This document shows, in pieces, positions 53,491 through 63,760 of a DNA stretch of 64,000 nucleotides (the stretch's first letter is position 1; each line of letters opens with the position of its first letter). The DNA is from Acanthosepion esculentum. Its lineage: Eukaryota > Mollusca > Cephalopoda > Sepiida > Sepiidae. Made by a program: the position numbers and the translations under genes. The stretch is taken from NCBI GenBank assembly GCA_964036315.1, contig OZ038485.1, positions 102,219,341-102,283,340 of the forward strand, read 5' to 3'. A model generated the notes under the pieces. That model was not told where the DNA came from, did not search any database, and worked only from the letters and a program-made list of their open reading frames with translations.

Positions 53491-53839
53491 ACATCCCTTT
53501 TAGCAGAAGCAGTCATTTTGTGGTGGCACTTTAATGGGTAGGTTGGTAATCCAAATTTTTGTCTATTAAAAATAAAATTGTTAAAGGGAAAATAGCATTG
53601 ACAGCAGATTTTTATTTCATCTATTGGTAGAGAGAGGAATTATTTTCAATTAGATGTTTTTTTTAATTTGTTTTAAAGATTTTTAAGTGTTTAACAGGAA
53701 CGTTGGTGTAAAATCTAATGGATTAGGTTTTTTAACATCTAAACTAGCCCTGACCTAACCATGTTAATATAAATTGGCTAGAAAGGTCAACCAGTAGGCC
53801 AATTTGTCCAGATAGTTATACTGATTTTCTAAGCATAGC

Positions 53840-53950
53840 TTAGATGTGGCACAAGGCCGAAAGTATGGGGCACCCAATGAGGATCTAACTCACTACTCAG
53901 TCGTAATTGTTCTAGCGAGACAAGCTTGCTAACCATGACGTCACGCCGAG
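53840..53950 (-). mobile_element. tRNA-like SINE (family D)
   Basis: Minus-strand reading: GGGCACCTCGGCGTGACGTC, A box TGGTTAGCAAG, B-box-like GAGTTAGATCCTC, then TTGGGTGCCCCATACTTTCG and GCCTTGTGCCACATCTAAGC. The 89-bp array at 5864-6219 and the tail at 33798-33855 derive from the same family. Confidence 0.65.
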
Positions 53951-54374
53951 GTGCCCTTATCCAGATAGTTATTACACCTTTAAATGCTGCTCTGTTACTT
54001 CCGTCTTGGAGAAAAGGTGGAATTACCTGCCCTTGGAGGAAATTGGCTGATATGTATTGGATTCAAATTTAGGGCATAGCCAATTTGGTAGCTGAGCTTC
54101 AAAAAAAAAGTGTGACAACAGAATTTTCTTTTTGTATTAGTTATGCGTCAAAAATAAATAAAAAAATGACTTCATCTTTGACCACAGGGCACAATTTTAG
54201 AGTGCGTTGAATGGAAAAATGATTTTTAATGACATGGGAATCTTTTTTAACTTTTATTGAATGATCATGAGAAAAAAAAAAAAAAGATCCAGCAGTTTAT
54301 CTTGCCCTTGCCGGAAGTGCTAGAGATAACATCGGAGGATATTTTACACGAAACTGGTATTTTTTTTATTACAG
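53951..54374. other. unassigned sequence upstream of the candidate exon
   Basis: 53990-54080 has diverged SINE-like words (TTGGAGAAAAGGTGGAATTA). The last part ends with the pyrimidine tract of the 54375 acceptor. A-runs at 54275-54287. Confidence 0.4.
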
Positions 54375-54454
54375 TACCAAGAAACTGAATACGCTGTTTT
54401 TGAAAGACCAAAATTTGGTCTTTAGAGAGTTTTATGGCTTTCGTCGTCCATCAG
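54375..54454 (+). CDS. candidate internal exon (80 nt), unidentified protein
   Basis: A T-rich tract ending TTTTTTTTATTACAG precedes it and GTATGA follows. The only frame open across the whole interval enters in phase 2 and leaves in phase 1, giving TKKLNTLFLKDQNLVFREFY and GFRRPS, protein-like with four Arg/Lys-rich positions. It leaves in the phase that 55735 accepts (G + TC). A less likely alternative partner is 54678 (after ACACGTAG), which would end after 24 codons at a TGA. I do not recognise the protein. Confidence 0.4.
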
Positions 54455-54951
54455 GTATGAATAGTTGGCAGAATTTGGATATTTATACCATAAACTTGAA
54501 TGTTTATTGTTCACTTACCAAAGAGAGTACAAGCATTTTTATTTTTACTTAGTTTTGTTTGAGTCTTTGACGGTAGTAAATGTTTGATGAGTATGAGAGG
54601 GTTGGCTCACGTAACTTGTCCAACTATGACGTATGAAAACTTGAAATTGACAATAAAAAATTAAAAATGATTTTTGGTGACCCAGCTGATAAAGATATTC
54701 CATCTACTTAGTCTGGACTTGTATTTTGGATAAACACGTAGCAACTTCTAAAACAAGAAATAAACATAGGCAATCCAGATTTTGGAAACGGGGAAAAGTA
54801 ATTCTACCCGACTGATAGACAAGGTAAGGACATTTTTAGTGTAAACAATTTGCAGAATGAATGTTATTAATTTCTCGGTACTTCCAAGGACTTCCTAAAA
54901 AAACTAATAAACGCGTTTTAAATAATTTAAAATGCCTTTGAAGTTAAATTG

Positions 54952-55153
54952 GTAAATTTACTTTTTAACGCCCGCGCTACATGACCAACAAGAAGTTCGA
55001 TTTTTTCTTGTCGATAACTCCAAAAACGGTAGGTTTCTTCATAATTTAATTGTTAATTCGAGTTCAGCATGTACAATGTACATTTACACGGAATTATGAC
55101 AATTTGTGAAAAATTTTAAGAGATATTTAGTGCGGGCGTTAAAAAGCAAATTT
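54952..55153. mobile_element. MITE-like element with GC-rich inverted ends
   Basis: AAATTTACTTTTTAACGCCC (from 54955) and its counterpart GGGCGTTAAAAAGCAAATTT (to 55152) are 26-base inverted repeats around GCCCGCGCTA / TAGTGCGGGC. The interior (about 150 bases) contains TTTTTTCTTGTCGATAACTC and a palindromic TGTACAATGTACA. The CGCCCGC core is striking in this AT-rich setting. It lies in the putative intron between the exons at 54375 and 55735. Confidence 0.75.
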
Positions 55154-55734
55154 AAACTTAGTAGAATTAATCATTTTATTTTTTTTATAAAAAGAAATTA
55201 ATTAAAATTTTAAAAAGTGCCGAAATTATACTTATTTTAGGTTTAAATTCATTGCTTTTATTTTTTCATTATTTTCTTACCTTTTTGAAGTCATAAATCA
55301 TCTTATACTCAGTGAGCTATAATAATTATTCTGAATTTAAGTTATTGAATTCATTACTTTTTTGTGATAGGTAGGATCAATCAGAAGTGGCAATTCAGAA
55401 TTTTCCTTTTTGAACATCCATACAATACAAAAATGAAAAAAAAAAAAAAACAGTTGCTAAAAAATGAAAAAACAAATTCTTTGACAAACAGGTTCACACT
55501 CAAAAACGGCTTTAAACTTTACTTTTTAAGTTTTCGATTCTACAAACATCTTTTTAGTCTTTATTTAATAAACACTTAAAAATAGCATTTTCGAAATCAC
55601 ACAGAAATATTACAATTAATTTTTTTAAATAAATATTTAGTGTAATTTTTTTCTATCCAATCTGAAAGAAAATATAATGTGTTTTATTAAATTATGCAAG
55701 CACCAATTCTCAAAAAAGATTTATGATGAATTTA

Positions 55735-55895
55735 GTCTACTCTCAGGAAACCAAACTAAATCAATTTGGACTCAAACCTAATTTTCTATCAGTTATGGAT
55801 AAAATACCAGCCATTGGGCTGGAAAGCAACAAACCATTGATGTTTGTAACCGTATTTCCAGGTTACTTAGGGAGTAGAGCGGAAGAATACCTTCG
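55735..55895 (+). CDS. candidate internal exon (161 nt), unidentified protein
   Basis: An open frame bounded on the right by a strong GTAAGT donor (55896). Possible acceptors are GAATTTAG before 55735 (phase 1, fits the exon at 54375) and CTACTCTCAG before 55747 (phase 0, better pyrimidine tract). Translation: VYSQETKLNQFGLKPNFLSV, MDKIPAIGLESNKPLMFVTV, FPGYLGSRAEEYLR. The composition is balanced and the frame ends within one codon of the donor. KPLMFVTV loosely recalls the MESD family, but the rest does not fit, so no name is given. Confidence 0.45.
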
Positions 55896-56214
55896 GTAAG
55901 TCCCCGCTAGTGTTTAAAAGTATGTCTGTGTATTTATTTTTAAATCTGATATAAATAAACACGGTTTATCAGTCGGAATATTCCTACTTGATTTGCTTGT
56001 AAAATCTGAAGATTGGCACCTTAAGTGTATATATGGGATAAAAAGGATGCTCTTCTTAAATCTTTTAGTACAAGAAATGAAAGTGCTATTATTACATTTG
56101 AGGGGGGAGGTTAGTGCATTAATGCCTTGTACATGTGGCATGAGATGAGTGGGTTACTTAGAGGAATTTTGATTAGTTATGTAAGTAATAAATTTTTCTA
56201 AGAATATCTATGTG
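55896..56214. other. putative intron sequence, nothing supported
   Basis: No repeat family recognised; a GGGGGGAGG word is at 56103. Confidence 0.35.
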
Positions 56215-56690
56215 CTATTTCCTTTCAAAACGTTGGCAATCATGACTCTCCACAATTTCCTGTCCTTTGTAGCTTTTTTTAAATAAATTTTGTCTTTTTG
56301 TTATCGCTCTTAAGCCTTGTTCTGCCATACACAAGCTCGCTTGTAGGTTATGTGTTGTTTCCCTTGGTCTTTCTTGTCTTCAGTCTGAGTCTAGAGACTG
56401 TGAGTATCAAATTTTCCAAGCCCTCTTTCCTCATCATGCACCCTAGAAATTTCAGTTAATCTCTTATATGTTAACTATAAATGTCTTTTTTTGTTTTATT
56501 TTTTTTTTCTAAAGCGTTGTTGTTGCTTACGTGTTCAGTCCATGGTACTCCAAAATCTTTCTGTAGAATCAAATTTCTGTTCCTTCAAGTCTTTTTTATT
56601 TTTCTTTTGTGAGGGGATTGTATAGCATTCACTATCATTATGGGAGGACTGATATGATGTAACTAACAGTTCAGTACACATTTTCTTTCT
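56215..56690 (-). mobile_element. RTE-like LINE 3' fragment
   Basis: Minus-strand blocks AGCTACAAAGGACAGGAAAT (56265), CTTGGAAAATTTGATACTCA (56412), TGATGAGGAAAGAGGGCTTG, and GAAGGAACAGAAATTTGATT / CTACAGAAAGATTTTGGAGT (56560-56595), as in 34870-35330. Many stops. Confidence 0.7.
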
Positions 56691-57049
56691 AACAGAATTT
56701 TCCTGTTTCTTAATATTTTGCTTAAAAAACTGTACAGACAAAATAGGCTGCAAAACTAAAAACAGTTTTGACAAATATCCTTTGTACATTAGTCAGAAGT
56801 ACTTGAAGAAATATTAAATTAGTCATTCATACAAGATGTGCCAGATTTGCTGATCAAGGGCCAATTAAAGATCATTCTTAATTCTCTATCTCTGGTTGTT
56901 TTACTCATAAATTTTGAACTGTTTGGCTATCAATAATAATGTAGAAATGGTGAGAAATTGGCAGAAGTGATTGAATGGAAATATCAAATGATCTTCTAGT
57001 ATCAATTCTTTCTTTCTCTTTGCCATCCTCATTTCTATGAAGGAGAATG
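56691..57049. other. AT-rich sequence, nothing supported
   Basis: No feature recognised. Confidence 0.35.
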
Positions 57050-57260
57050 CACACCTTGGCCAAAAGAGGACAAGATGGTGAGATGTAGAGAAATAAGTGA
57101 GCCTCTCATCTGAATAAGGATTTTAATAAATGGAAAAGGAACATATGTTGGCCAGGTATGTCTACTAAGTGGTTATCACCTTGGTAAAGGAAATGAAAGC
57201 TACTTACTGGTCAGAGTTGTGCTCGAGGTAAAACAGGAAATTCATTGTTCCATGTAAGGA
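57050..57260 (+). repeat. dispersed repeat, copy 1
   Basis: CACACCTTGGCCAAAAGAGG ... AATAAATGGAAAAGGAACAT ... TCATTGTTCCATGTAAGGA is duplicated in direct orientation at 59537-59730 with high identity and a short deletion in the second copy. Family unknown; no tRNA-like boxes found. Confidence 0.88.
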
Positions 57261-57879
57261 TTATTAAGGTATAAAAATCCTGACAACTCTGGAGCCCATG
57301 TCCAGTAAAGAAGCAGCCACTTTATTGGTGATATGCAGTTTTAATGTTAAAGAAATATTTTGAAAATAATTGATGTTTTCAGTGTTGTTTTTTATTATTA
57401 TTTAATTTACAAATGAAAATATATTATGGAATATTGGTTTCATTTTAAAGAATAAAAGCTAACATATTGACAGTTATTTACATATTAACTTAATATCATA
57501 TGTATTTTATTTTTTTTTTAAATTCTGTTATAGTAACTCAATGGTTCCTTGATTATAGTTGCACGAAGATGATGTGCTTTCATAACAGCAGGGATTTATT
57601 GCTAAAACATTTTTAGTGGATACCCATATTTGAGTAGACTCTTCATTTATTTATAAAACGGTATATATATTTATTTATTTTCGTCTAATGGCCTGAATAT
57701 TTGAGAAATCTTATCGAAGAAAAATATATACTCTCCAGCAGGATTCCAAGCAAAGGAATTCAAACAAAAATTCTCACATGTGTTTTGCAACCAATTTTAC
57801 TGATTGTCTGTAAAGAAATAATGGGAAACTTATCAACATTTTGAGATTTTTATTTGTAAGCAATAATTCTCAGTGTTGG

Positions 57880-58135
57880 ACCACTTTCACAAATTGAATC
57901 AGCCTTATTTCCCTCATATTACAAATGTAAGAAGAAAGTTCCATTCTATCAGCTTTTTCTACAAGAACTGCTACTTTGTGGAACAAACACCAATGTTTAT
58001 GCTTTCCAAGAACACTAAAATTATCCTCTCTTCAACTGCTGGGTCAATTGCTATCTATCATTCTTATCGTCATAATCTTCACTTCCTACCACCTCCTCTT
58101 TTTGTCATATCGCATACCTAATTCATGTTAATCAT
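57880..58135 (+). mobile_element. CR1/Jockey-like LINE C-terminal fragment, third subfamily
   Basis: Across frames the residues KKVPFYQLFLQELLLCGT and NCYLS with CTTTCCAAGAACACTAAAAT follow the layout FYKSxSLWNxLPxxCFPExYNLxxFKxRVNCYLS. Weak but collinear. Confidence 0.45.
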
Positions 58136-58194
58136 TTTAACAGCAACTCTCTGACCAGAGTTGTTCCTTAGCCTTGTTTTGGATGACCTTTAGT

Positions 58195-58215
58195 ATAAAA
58201 GAAGTATATTTTATT
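58195..58215 (-). terminator. polyadenylation signal for the minus-strand exon candidate
   Basis: Minus-strand ACTAAATAAATAAAATATAC contains AATAAA about 125 bases downstream of the stop at 58334. AT-rich sequence makes chance occurrence common. Confidence 0.2.
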
Positions 58216-58333
58216 TATTTAGTATATTTGAAAGTAATCTTTTGGATAAATTTTAATTTTTGTGATTCCACATCTGTCTTTGTGTCTCGTACATTCTCGT
58301 TTTAAAAATATGTCCATTCAGAACTACTCTTTA

Positions 58334-58535
58334 TCAATTCAGTCTCGATCCAGATTTGGTGAAGTAAAGGAAACGATCAATAACCTTTTTCTGTTTTGTG
58401 CTCTCTAAATAAGTAAGCTTTCTGGTGAAATGAAAAGAATCTTTCCCTGCCAAGTCAGTTTCAATTGTAAAGTGCTGCACCATTTCTTGGGTTCGGGGTA
58501 GATAGAAAGGAGGAAAGAAATGTGAAAGGAAGAGA
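58334..58535 (-). CDS. candidate 3'-terminal exon (minus strand), unidentified protein
   Basis: On the minus strand a pyrimidine-rich stretch (CCTTTCACATTTCTTTCCTC, CTTTCTATC) leads to CCGAACCCAAG, a possible acceptor just before 58496. The frame then reads EMVQHFTIETDLAGKDSFHF, TRKLTYLESTKQKKVIDRFL and YFTKSGSRLN before TGA. The composition is protein-like and less A/T-biased than neighbours. No family recognised; the acceptor is mediocre and could also be placed upstream. Confidence 0.3.
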
Positions 58536-58561
58536 CAAAGGTTTACTTTGGAGAAATTCAC

Positions 58562-59180
58562 AAACAGAACATATAGGAAAGAAGAGAAGAAAAAAAAAAC
58601 AAGATCCTTGTTGTTATTTTGGCTATCTCAGTCTCCATTAAAGACATTTTTCTAATGTCAACATTATTTGAAATCGTTTACTTGATGTCTTTGTTACATT
58701 TTCTTTTCACATTGCAAACTTATTAAATTAATAATTTCCTTTTTTGCTTTTTTCATTTATATTTCTTTTGTATTTTTCTTAAACAATCCTTTTTCTCCTT
58801 TAAACTCATTTTATTATTTCCCCTTGTATTTATCATCTATGTTTTTTCTTTCTTTTTTCTGACCTTTGCCCTTTCCTCCTTTTGATCTTTGCTTCTTTCC
58901 TCGTTCAGATCTTTGCTTCTTTCTTTGCCCTTTCTTTTTGTTGTTAATTGTTTTCCTACCTGTATCATCTTTTAATCTTATTCCTCCAATTTCTGTGTCT
59001 TTAATGTTTTCATTTTCAAGTTTTTTTACTCTTGATACTTTTTCTTTTTTTTTCTTTTCATTTCAGTCATTTGTCTTTTTTGCTTTGATTGTTTTTCTAT
59101 TTTAGTTTTTTGATTATTTTCCCTTAATGATAAAAAGTAAATTTAATAATTTATAATTTGATTAATTTTTGAAAATTTTA
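58562..59180. other. T/C-rich low-complexity sequence
   Basis: Phe-rich frames (58866-59105) reflect TTCTTTCC composition. No gene. Confidence 0.55.
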
Positions 59181-59184
59181 AATC

Positions 59185-59460
59185 CTAGCCATCTCTTCTA
59201 CTCCAATAGCTTCATGTCTCGCACTTCCCATCTGTGGAACTCCCTTCCTCTCACTTGCTTCCCTGATAGCTATAATCTCCAACTATTCAAATGTAATGTC
59301 AATTGACATCTCCAGATGCCTTGATCTATTCCCCATCCTTCTCTTCATCCTTTCCTCTCTCACGCCTCTTTACTCTTGCTCCCACTTTCTGTAACCCCTT
59401 GTGTGCTAGTGGCACTCGCGCTTTGCTTGGGGTGAAATGTTTTAAAAGAAAAAAAGTAGA
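59185..59460 (+). mobile_element. CR1/Jockey-like LINE 3' end
   Basis: ACTCCAATAGCTTCATGTCT, TGTGGAACTCCCTTCCTCTC, CTTCCCTGATAGCTATAATC, GTAACCCCTTGTGTGCTAGT and GGGGTGAAATGTTTTAAAAG. This is the sub-type of the minus copy at 6305-6740 (CTAGTGGCACTC). Confidence 0.8.
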
Positions 59461-59536
59461 GAATTCATGATTCCCAAATTAAATCTATTTTTATTTTCAT
59501 TTATATGTCCATTTTTTTTTTCATTTCTTGCATTTC

Positions 59537-59730
59537 ACACCTTGGCCAAAAGAGGACAAGATGGTGATATTGTGAGCCTCTCATCTGAATAAGGATTTTA
59601 ATAAATGGAAAAGGAACATATGTTGGCCAGGTATGTCTACGAAGTGGTTATCACCTTGGTAAAGGAAATGAAAGCTACTTACTGGCCAGAGTTGTGCTAG
59701 AGGTGAGACAGTTCATTGTTCCATGTAAGG
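59537..59730 (+). repeat. dispersed repeat, copy 2
   Basis: Direct repeat of 57050-57260, 2.5 kb downstream in the same orientation. The alignment lacks a few bases around GATGTAGAGAAATAAG. Confidence 0.88.
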
Positions 59731-60935
59731 CATATTTAGATGTAAAAGCCCTGCTGACATGAGTCCCTTTGCCTAACAGTATCTGCTAAGGACCACCCAT
59801 CTTTTTACAAATTATATATGACCAATATGCTCATCAGTGATGATAGAAACTTTGACAAGCATGGACAAACATGTCTGCAATAAGACAGTATCAAAAGGAC
59901 ACCTTTTCTTTAGGCACTGCTTTTATTTTAACTATGTTCACTCCTTAGCAATACTTATTGTTTTAAAAGGCAATGATCAGAATTGGAAAACGTATCGGTA
60001 AAAAACATTTTGTGTGTTTGCGTACCTAGCATTTAAAATTTGCTATATTTACGGAGGAAGAGTATTCAATATCGAAGCATTTGTAGATATAGGCAGTGTG
60101 GATGTAAAAATAATGATAGACATAGAAATAGTTTAGCTGTAGTTGTATGCTTGACAGGCAATCTATCATTAAAGGGCACAATGAAAAATTATTAAACAGT
60201 GCACCAGTTTATAAACAGTATCTAATCATAACTGTAGCAAACTAGAGAATTGCCCCTTCAATGAGCAATGTTTAATTGATAATATTGTATATGGAGCAGA
60301 ATCTGAATTCACAGGACTTCCCACTGACATAGTTTCATAGACTTAATATGATATAAATTTAAATGTGTTTTGTTTGCCACTAACTCCAGTTTTAATGAAT
60401 CTACTTGAGGTCTTACAATATATCCCTTACAGATAATTGTGGGCTACTGTGATTGATTTTTTTTCTTGCAATAGCTATACCTATATTTGAGTTTATGTAA
60501 AATCTCTACAAGAAATCTGAACAGATGTGTAGGGTAGCAGAATGGGAATGATGAGGCTGAGCTTTGCTGGCAAAGAGTGAAGAATGTGACACAGGAATAT
60601 TCTGTTCATGTTGGATATAAATTTAATAAACAATGACAATTCTCTTAATTGAATATGACCACCTGTGCCGACAATAAAACGGAATAGGATCAATAATAAC
60701 CTGGGGAACCAATCCCTATATAATTAGAAGAAAGAAGAGTTACAAGTGTCTGACAAGATGCCATCTTTAGAAAATGTGGGTTGCATAAATGAATAGAATT
60801 ATTTTACAATGGAACTAACATAATAGCACAAAACTGATTGTACCTTGGACTGATCCATTTGTAATTGACTTGTACAATTTATGAGATTAGTGTAGTACGA
60901 AATTGCTAGGTAATTTTTTTCATCCCATCCTCATT
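59731..60935. other. AT-rich sequence, nothing supported
   Basis: Over 1.2 kb without recognised repeats or open frames of interest; one of the few repeat-free stretches in the window. Confidence 0.4.
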
Positions 60936-60939
60936 GTTG

Positions 60940-61380
60940 AGGGGACCATGGACAATTGTTATGAGGCTGAATTCAGGTTTCCTCTTCCTGAACTGGGTTG
61001 CTAAGCAAGGCTAGAGAGCCCAGTCAGACCTGCTATTTAACCCATAGATGAGGATAGAAGCAATGGATTCATACCTTTCCCAGGGATATTTTTGTGTAAG
61101 TGAATGTAATGAACTTGGCTCTCTAATTTCTCATTGTTAACCCACTGTCTATTACGCCACAAAAACATCCTTATGTCCATGATTCTTTGGGCCCTGAATC
61201 CTTTTCTGACCATTACTTGGAAGGTGGTGACTGAACTGCAGCTCATCCGACCTTATCACAAGGATGTTGTTGCTCACTTGAAAGGTTGTTATCAAGATGA
61301 CTAAGGTGTCCCATTTACCCTGGTTTTGAAATCGGCGATTCTTCTCCAAGACAGGCTGCTAACCAAGACTAACAAGCTCT
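60940..61380 (-). mobile_element. family B-like SINE with 3' extension
   Basis: Minus-strand reading: head TGGCGTAATAGACAGTGGGT, GAGAGCCAAGTTCATTACAT, body ATCCCTGGGAAAGGTATGAA, AACCCATGAT-type linker and CTGGGCTCTCTAGCCTTGCT. To the right, 61320-61380 has TTGGTTAGCAGCCTGTCTTG (minus), shared with 22175-22230. Confidence 0.6.
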
Positions 61381-61689
61381 GTCCACTCTTTATATCATTT
61401 AAGGCAAATGCTATTATAAAACAACAGACATTTTGACTTTTCCAAAGTACAAATGATCCTTCACAGTCAAGAAATTATCCAAATTTCATTTCAGAAGAAA
61501 AGTACAAGAAATATGGTAGCAGCTTTGATTTTGGTAACATTTGTTAATAGTGTTATTGTCAATGTGTTTATAACAAGTTTTCATTATTAAAATTGTTGTT
61601 GTTTAAATGAAATTCGATTTACTTGTTGATGAAATAATTAGGATACCCATTATTGACAAGTGTCTGTTTTATGTTATTTAATTCTTTAA

Positions 61690-61995
61690 AGAAAATTATT
61701 TTGGATGAGGAAATGAGTGTAGCTCTTTGGATTAGACTATTATTGACAACAGTCTTAGATTTTTCCAGGCATTCACTGTTATAGTTTAGAAAACAAGAGT
61801 TAGAACTAGTAGACTTTTTATACAGAGACGTGGTATAATGATCACTTTTATAGTCAATGAGAATATCTAGAAATGGGATTTTTTTTTTTTATATATTTAA
61901 AATGGAAATTTAAAGAAAAAAAATTTAAGTTCTATAATTTCATTAACAGATTTGGTTTGGATAATGATGTCATTAATATATCTGGCATAAATGGT
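61690..61995 (-). pseudogene. Penelope-like reverse transcriptase relic
   Basis: Minus-strand translation: KPTIYARYINDIIIQTKSVN (catalytic region, usually YARYIDDIF; the first Asp is Asn here), EIIELKFFFFKF, then after a poly-A frameshift IPFLDILIDYKSDHYTTSLY, KKSTSSNSCFLNYNSECLEK, SKTVVNNSLIQRATLISS. The FLDxxI and TSxYxKxT motifs and their spacing are those of PLE reverse transcriptases. The catalytic change and frameshift make it inactive. Confidence 0.85.
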
Positions 61996-62009
61996 GGGTT
62001 TATTTATTT

Positions 62010-62400
62010 TATTGAATGGACTTTAAGAGACTAAGATTGTAGTTATCAGGGAAGCCTTCTCTTGGGGGTTTGTTCTACAAATTAACAGTCCTGGGGAAAG
62101 AGATGTCTGAGTGCAATTTGCTCCTTATCAAAAGAAACACAATCGGAATGGGGATGTTTTGCCACTGTGAACACAGCATGGTGGGTCCTAGCTGTGAGCG
62201 CCTGAGCTGCTGGCATTAGGGAATGTAACTCGTCCAAACATCTGCCATAGTAATAGCAATATATTAGTGAAAGGCTGCCGACATTTTTGTGTGGGATAAG
62301 GGTTGTATAGTTGAAAATAATTCGTCAACCATAAGGCCTTGTAAGCATTTTTGAACTCTGCTGAGGCTGTACAGCAAAGATTGGGAGATGGTCCAAATAT
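62010..62400 (-). mobile_element. CR1/Jockey-like LINE C-terminal fragment, second subfamily
   Basis: Minus frames give SLYSLSRVQKCLQGLMVDEL, FSTIQPLSHTKMSAAFH, then SQLGPTMLCSQWQNIPIPIV and LICRTNPQEKASLITTIL. The LSxVQK...LxP LSHRRxVAxL layout is typical of the region between RT thumb and C-terminus of these LINEs. Confidence 0.65.
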
Positions 62401-62424
62401 TTGTCTAGGAGAACAGAATGTCTT

Positions 62425-62626
62425 TGAATTGTCAATTGTAAAACCAAGTTCCAGTTCGTTATATTCACTTCTGCCCCCAAACCCTTGGGAAAGGTATGAA
62501 CCCACCTGTTTTCCCGAACAGCTATAGGTTAATTATTATCTCAAAAGAATTCTTACAATCTAAAAAAAATTGATTTCTGGCTTTAAATAACCTGCAAAGG
62601 GTTGATAAGCCATAAAAACAAATCTA
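62425..62626 (+). mobile_element. 5S-tRNA SINE, 3' two thirds
   Basis: AACCAAGTTCCAGTTCGTTA, AACCCTTGGGAAAGGTATGA, then the tail TTCTTACAATCTAAAAAAAA ... TTTAAATAACCTGCAAAGGG. It runs to the edge of the 27-bp tandem array. Confidence 0.8.
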
Positions 62627-62659
62627 TCAGAATTAAAGCTAAGCATCCCTCTATAATCA

Positions 62660-63118
62660 GTGTTTGCTGGTGTAGCATTACAATCGGTGTTTGCTGGTGT
62701 AGCATTACAATCGGTGTTTGCTGGTGTAGCATTACAATCGGTGTTTGCTGGTGTAGCATTACAATCGGTGTTTGCTGGTGTAGCATTACAATCGGTGTTT
62801 GCTGGTGTAGCATTACAATCGGTGTTTGCTGGTGTAGCATTACAATCGGTGTTTGCTGGTGTAGCATTACAATCGGTGTTTGCTGGTGTAGCATTACAAT
62901 CGGTGTTTGCTGGTGTAGCATTACAATCGGTGTTTGCTGGTGTAGCATTACAATCGGTGTTTGCTGGTGTAGCATTACAATCGGTGTTTGCTGGTGTAGC
63001 ATTACAATCGGTGTTTGCTGGTGTAGCATTACAATCGGTGTTTGCTGGTGTAGCATTACAATCGGTGTTTGCTGGTGTAGCATTACAATCGGTGTTTGCT
63101 GGTGTAGCATTACAATCG
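62660..63118. repeat. 17 essentially identical copies of a 27-bp unit
   Basis: The unit GTGTTTGCTGGTGTAGCATT-ACAATCG repeats with period 27 from 62660 to 63118; all copies look identical. As 27 is a multiple of three, several frames remain open: plus CWCSITIGV and QSVFAGVAL repeats and minus MLHQQTPIV repeats. No start context, splice sites or flanking coding sequence support translation. Just left of the array, TCAGTGTTTGCTGG suggests a variant first unit. Confidence 0.97.
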
Positions 63119-63136
63119 GTGTTTGTCTTATATATT

Positions 63137-63735
63137 TTTAAAAATGTTTTTAATCATTTCACCCCAGGCAAAACAATAATGCCACTAAGTTGCAGTGGGT
63201 TACAGGATATGAAAGAGTGTGAGAAGTCTTTAGTGACTAGAAGTGAGGAAAGGTCAATAAAACAATTGGGTTCAGGAAGGCAAAAGATGACAATTGATAT
63301 TGAATTTAAATATTTGAAGATTGTAGATGGAAGTGAAGCAAGAAAATTGGGAGGGAGTTTCACACGTTTGAAAAACTTTTAGAACAAAAGTGGTGGTTGC
63401 ATTGAGCTAGTTCAACAGTAAAATGGTGAGACTTAGTTGCCAATCTAGTAGCACACTTAAATTCATGTTGTCAATGCACAAAGGGATAAAAAGCTCATCA
63501 GAATAGTTACCATGAAAATATTTGTAGAAACCACATCACATTGGCAAGAAAGTGACTGCCAAGTCAGGATCAATCACATTAACAGATACTTTGAATTTTG
63601 TCAAGAATCTAGAGATATACAGCAGGAGCCCCAGACCAGATATGTCAGCAGTATACAATACCTGGATGAATGGAAGAATTCTAAATGTGCAAGATGGGCT
63701 ATGACGAGAAAAATTTCTGGCAGAATTCAGTGAGC
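63137..63735 (-). mobile_element. CR1/Jockey-like LINE, 3' end to RT C-terminus
   Basis: Minus-strand reading starts (3' end) at TTTTTAATCATTTCACCCCA, then GTAACCCACTGCAACTTAGT, CTTCAAATATTTAAATTCAA, the body TGGTAACTATTCTGATGAGC and, furthest 5', TCTGGCAGAAATTTTTC / CTGGTCTGGGGCTCCTGCTG. It gives the uninterrupted order against which the inversion at 6790-7005 and the insertion at 52637-53396 were recognised. Confidence 0.78.
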
Positions 63736-63760
63736 CAACTCCTCCCCTAGCTTTCTCATA

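Noticed and set aside
54678..54825. Alternative last exon after 54454 (24 codons then TGA)
   Set aside because: Phase fits but the acceptor ACACGTAG lacks a pyrimidine tract; 55735 or 55747 is better supported.
55747..55895. MESD family chaperone exon
   Set aside because: Only KPLMFVTV is similar; the conserved residues expected around it are absent.
62660..63118. CRISPR array
   Set aside because: Units are contiguous without unique spacers, and the genome is animal-like.
62583..63382. 175-, 179- and 240-codon frames on both strands
   Set aside because: Open on both strands because the 27-bp unit is a multiple of three and lacks stops; flanks are SINE and LINE.
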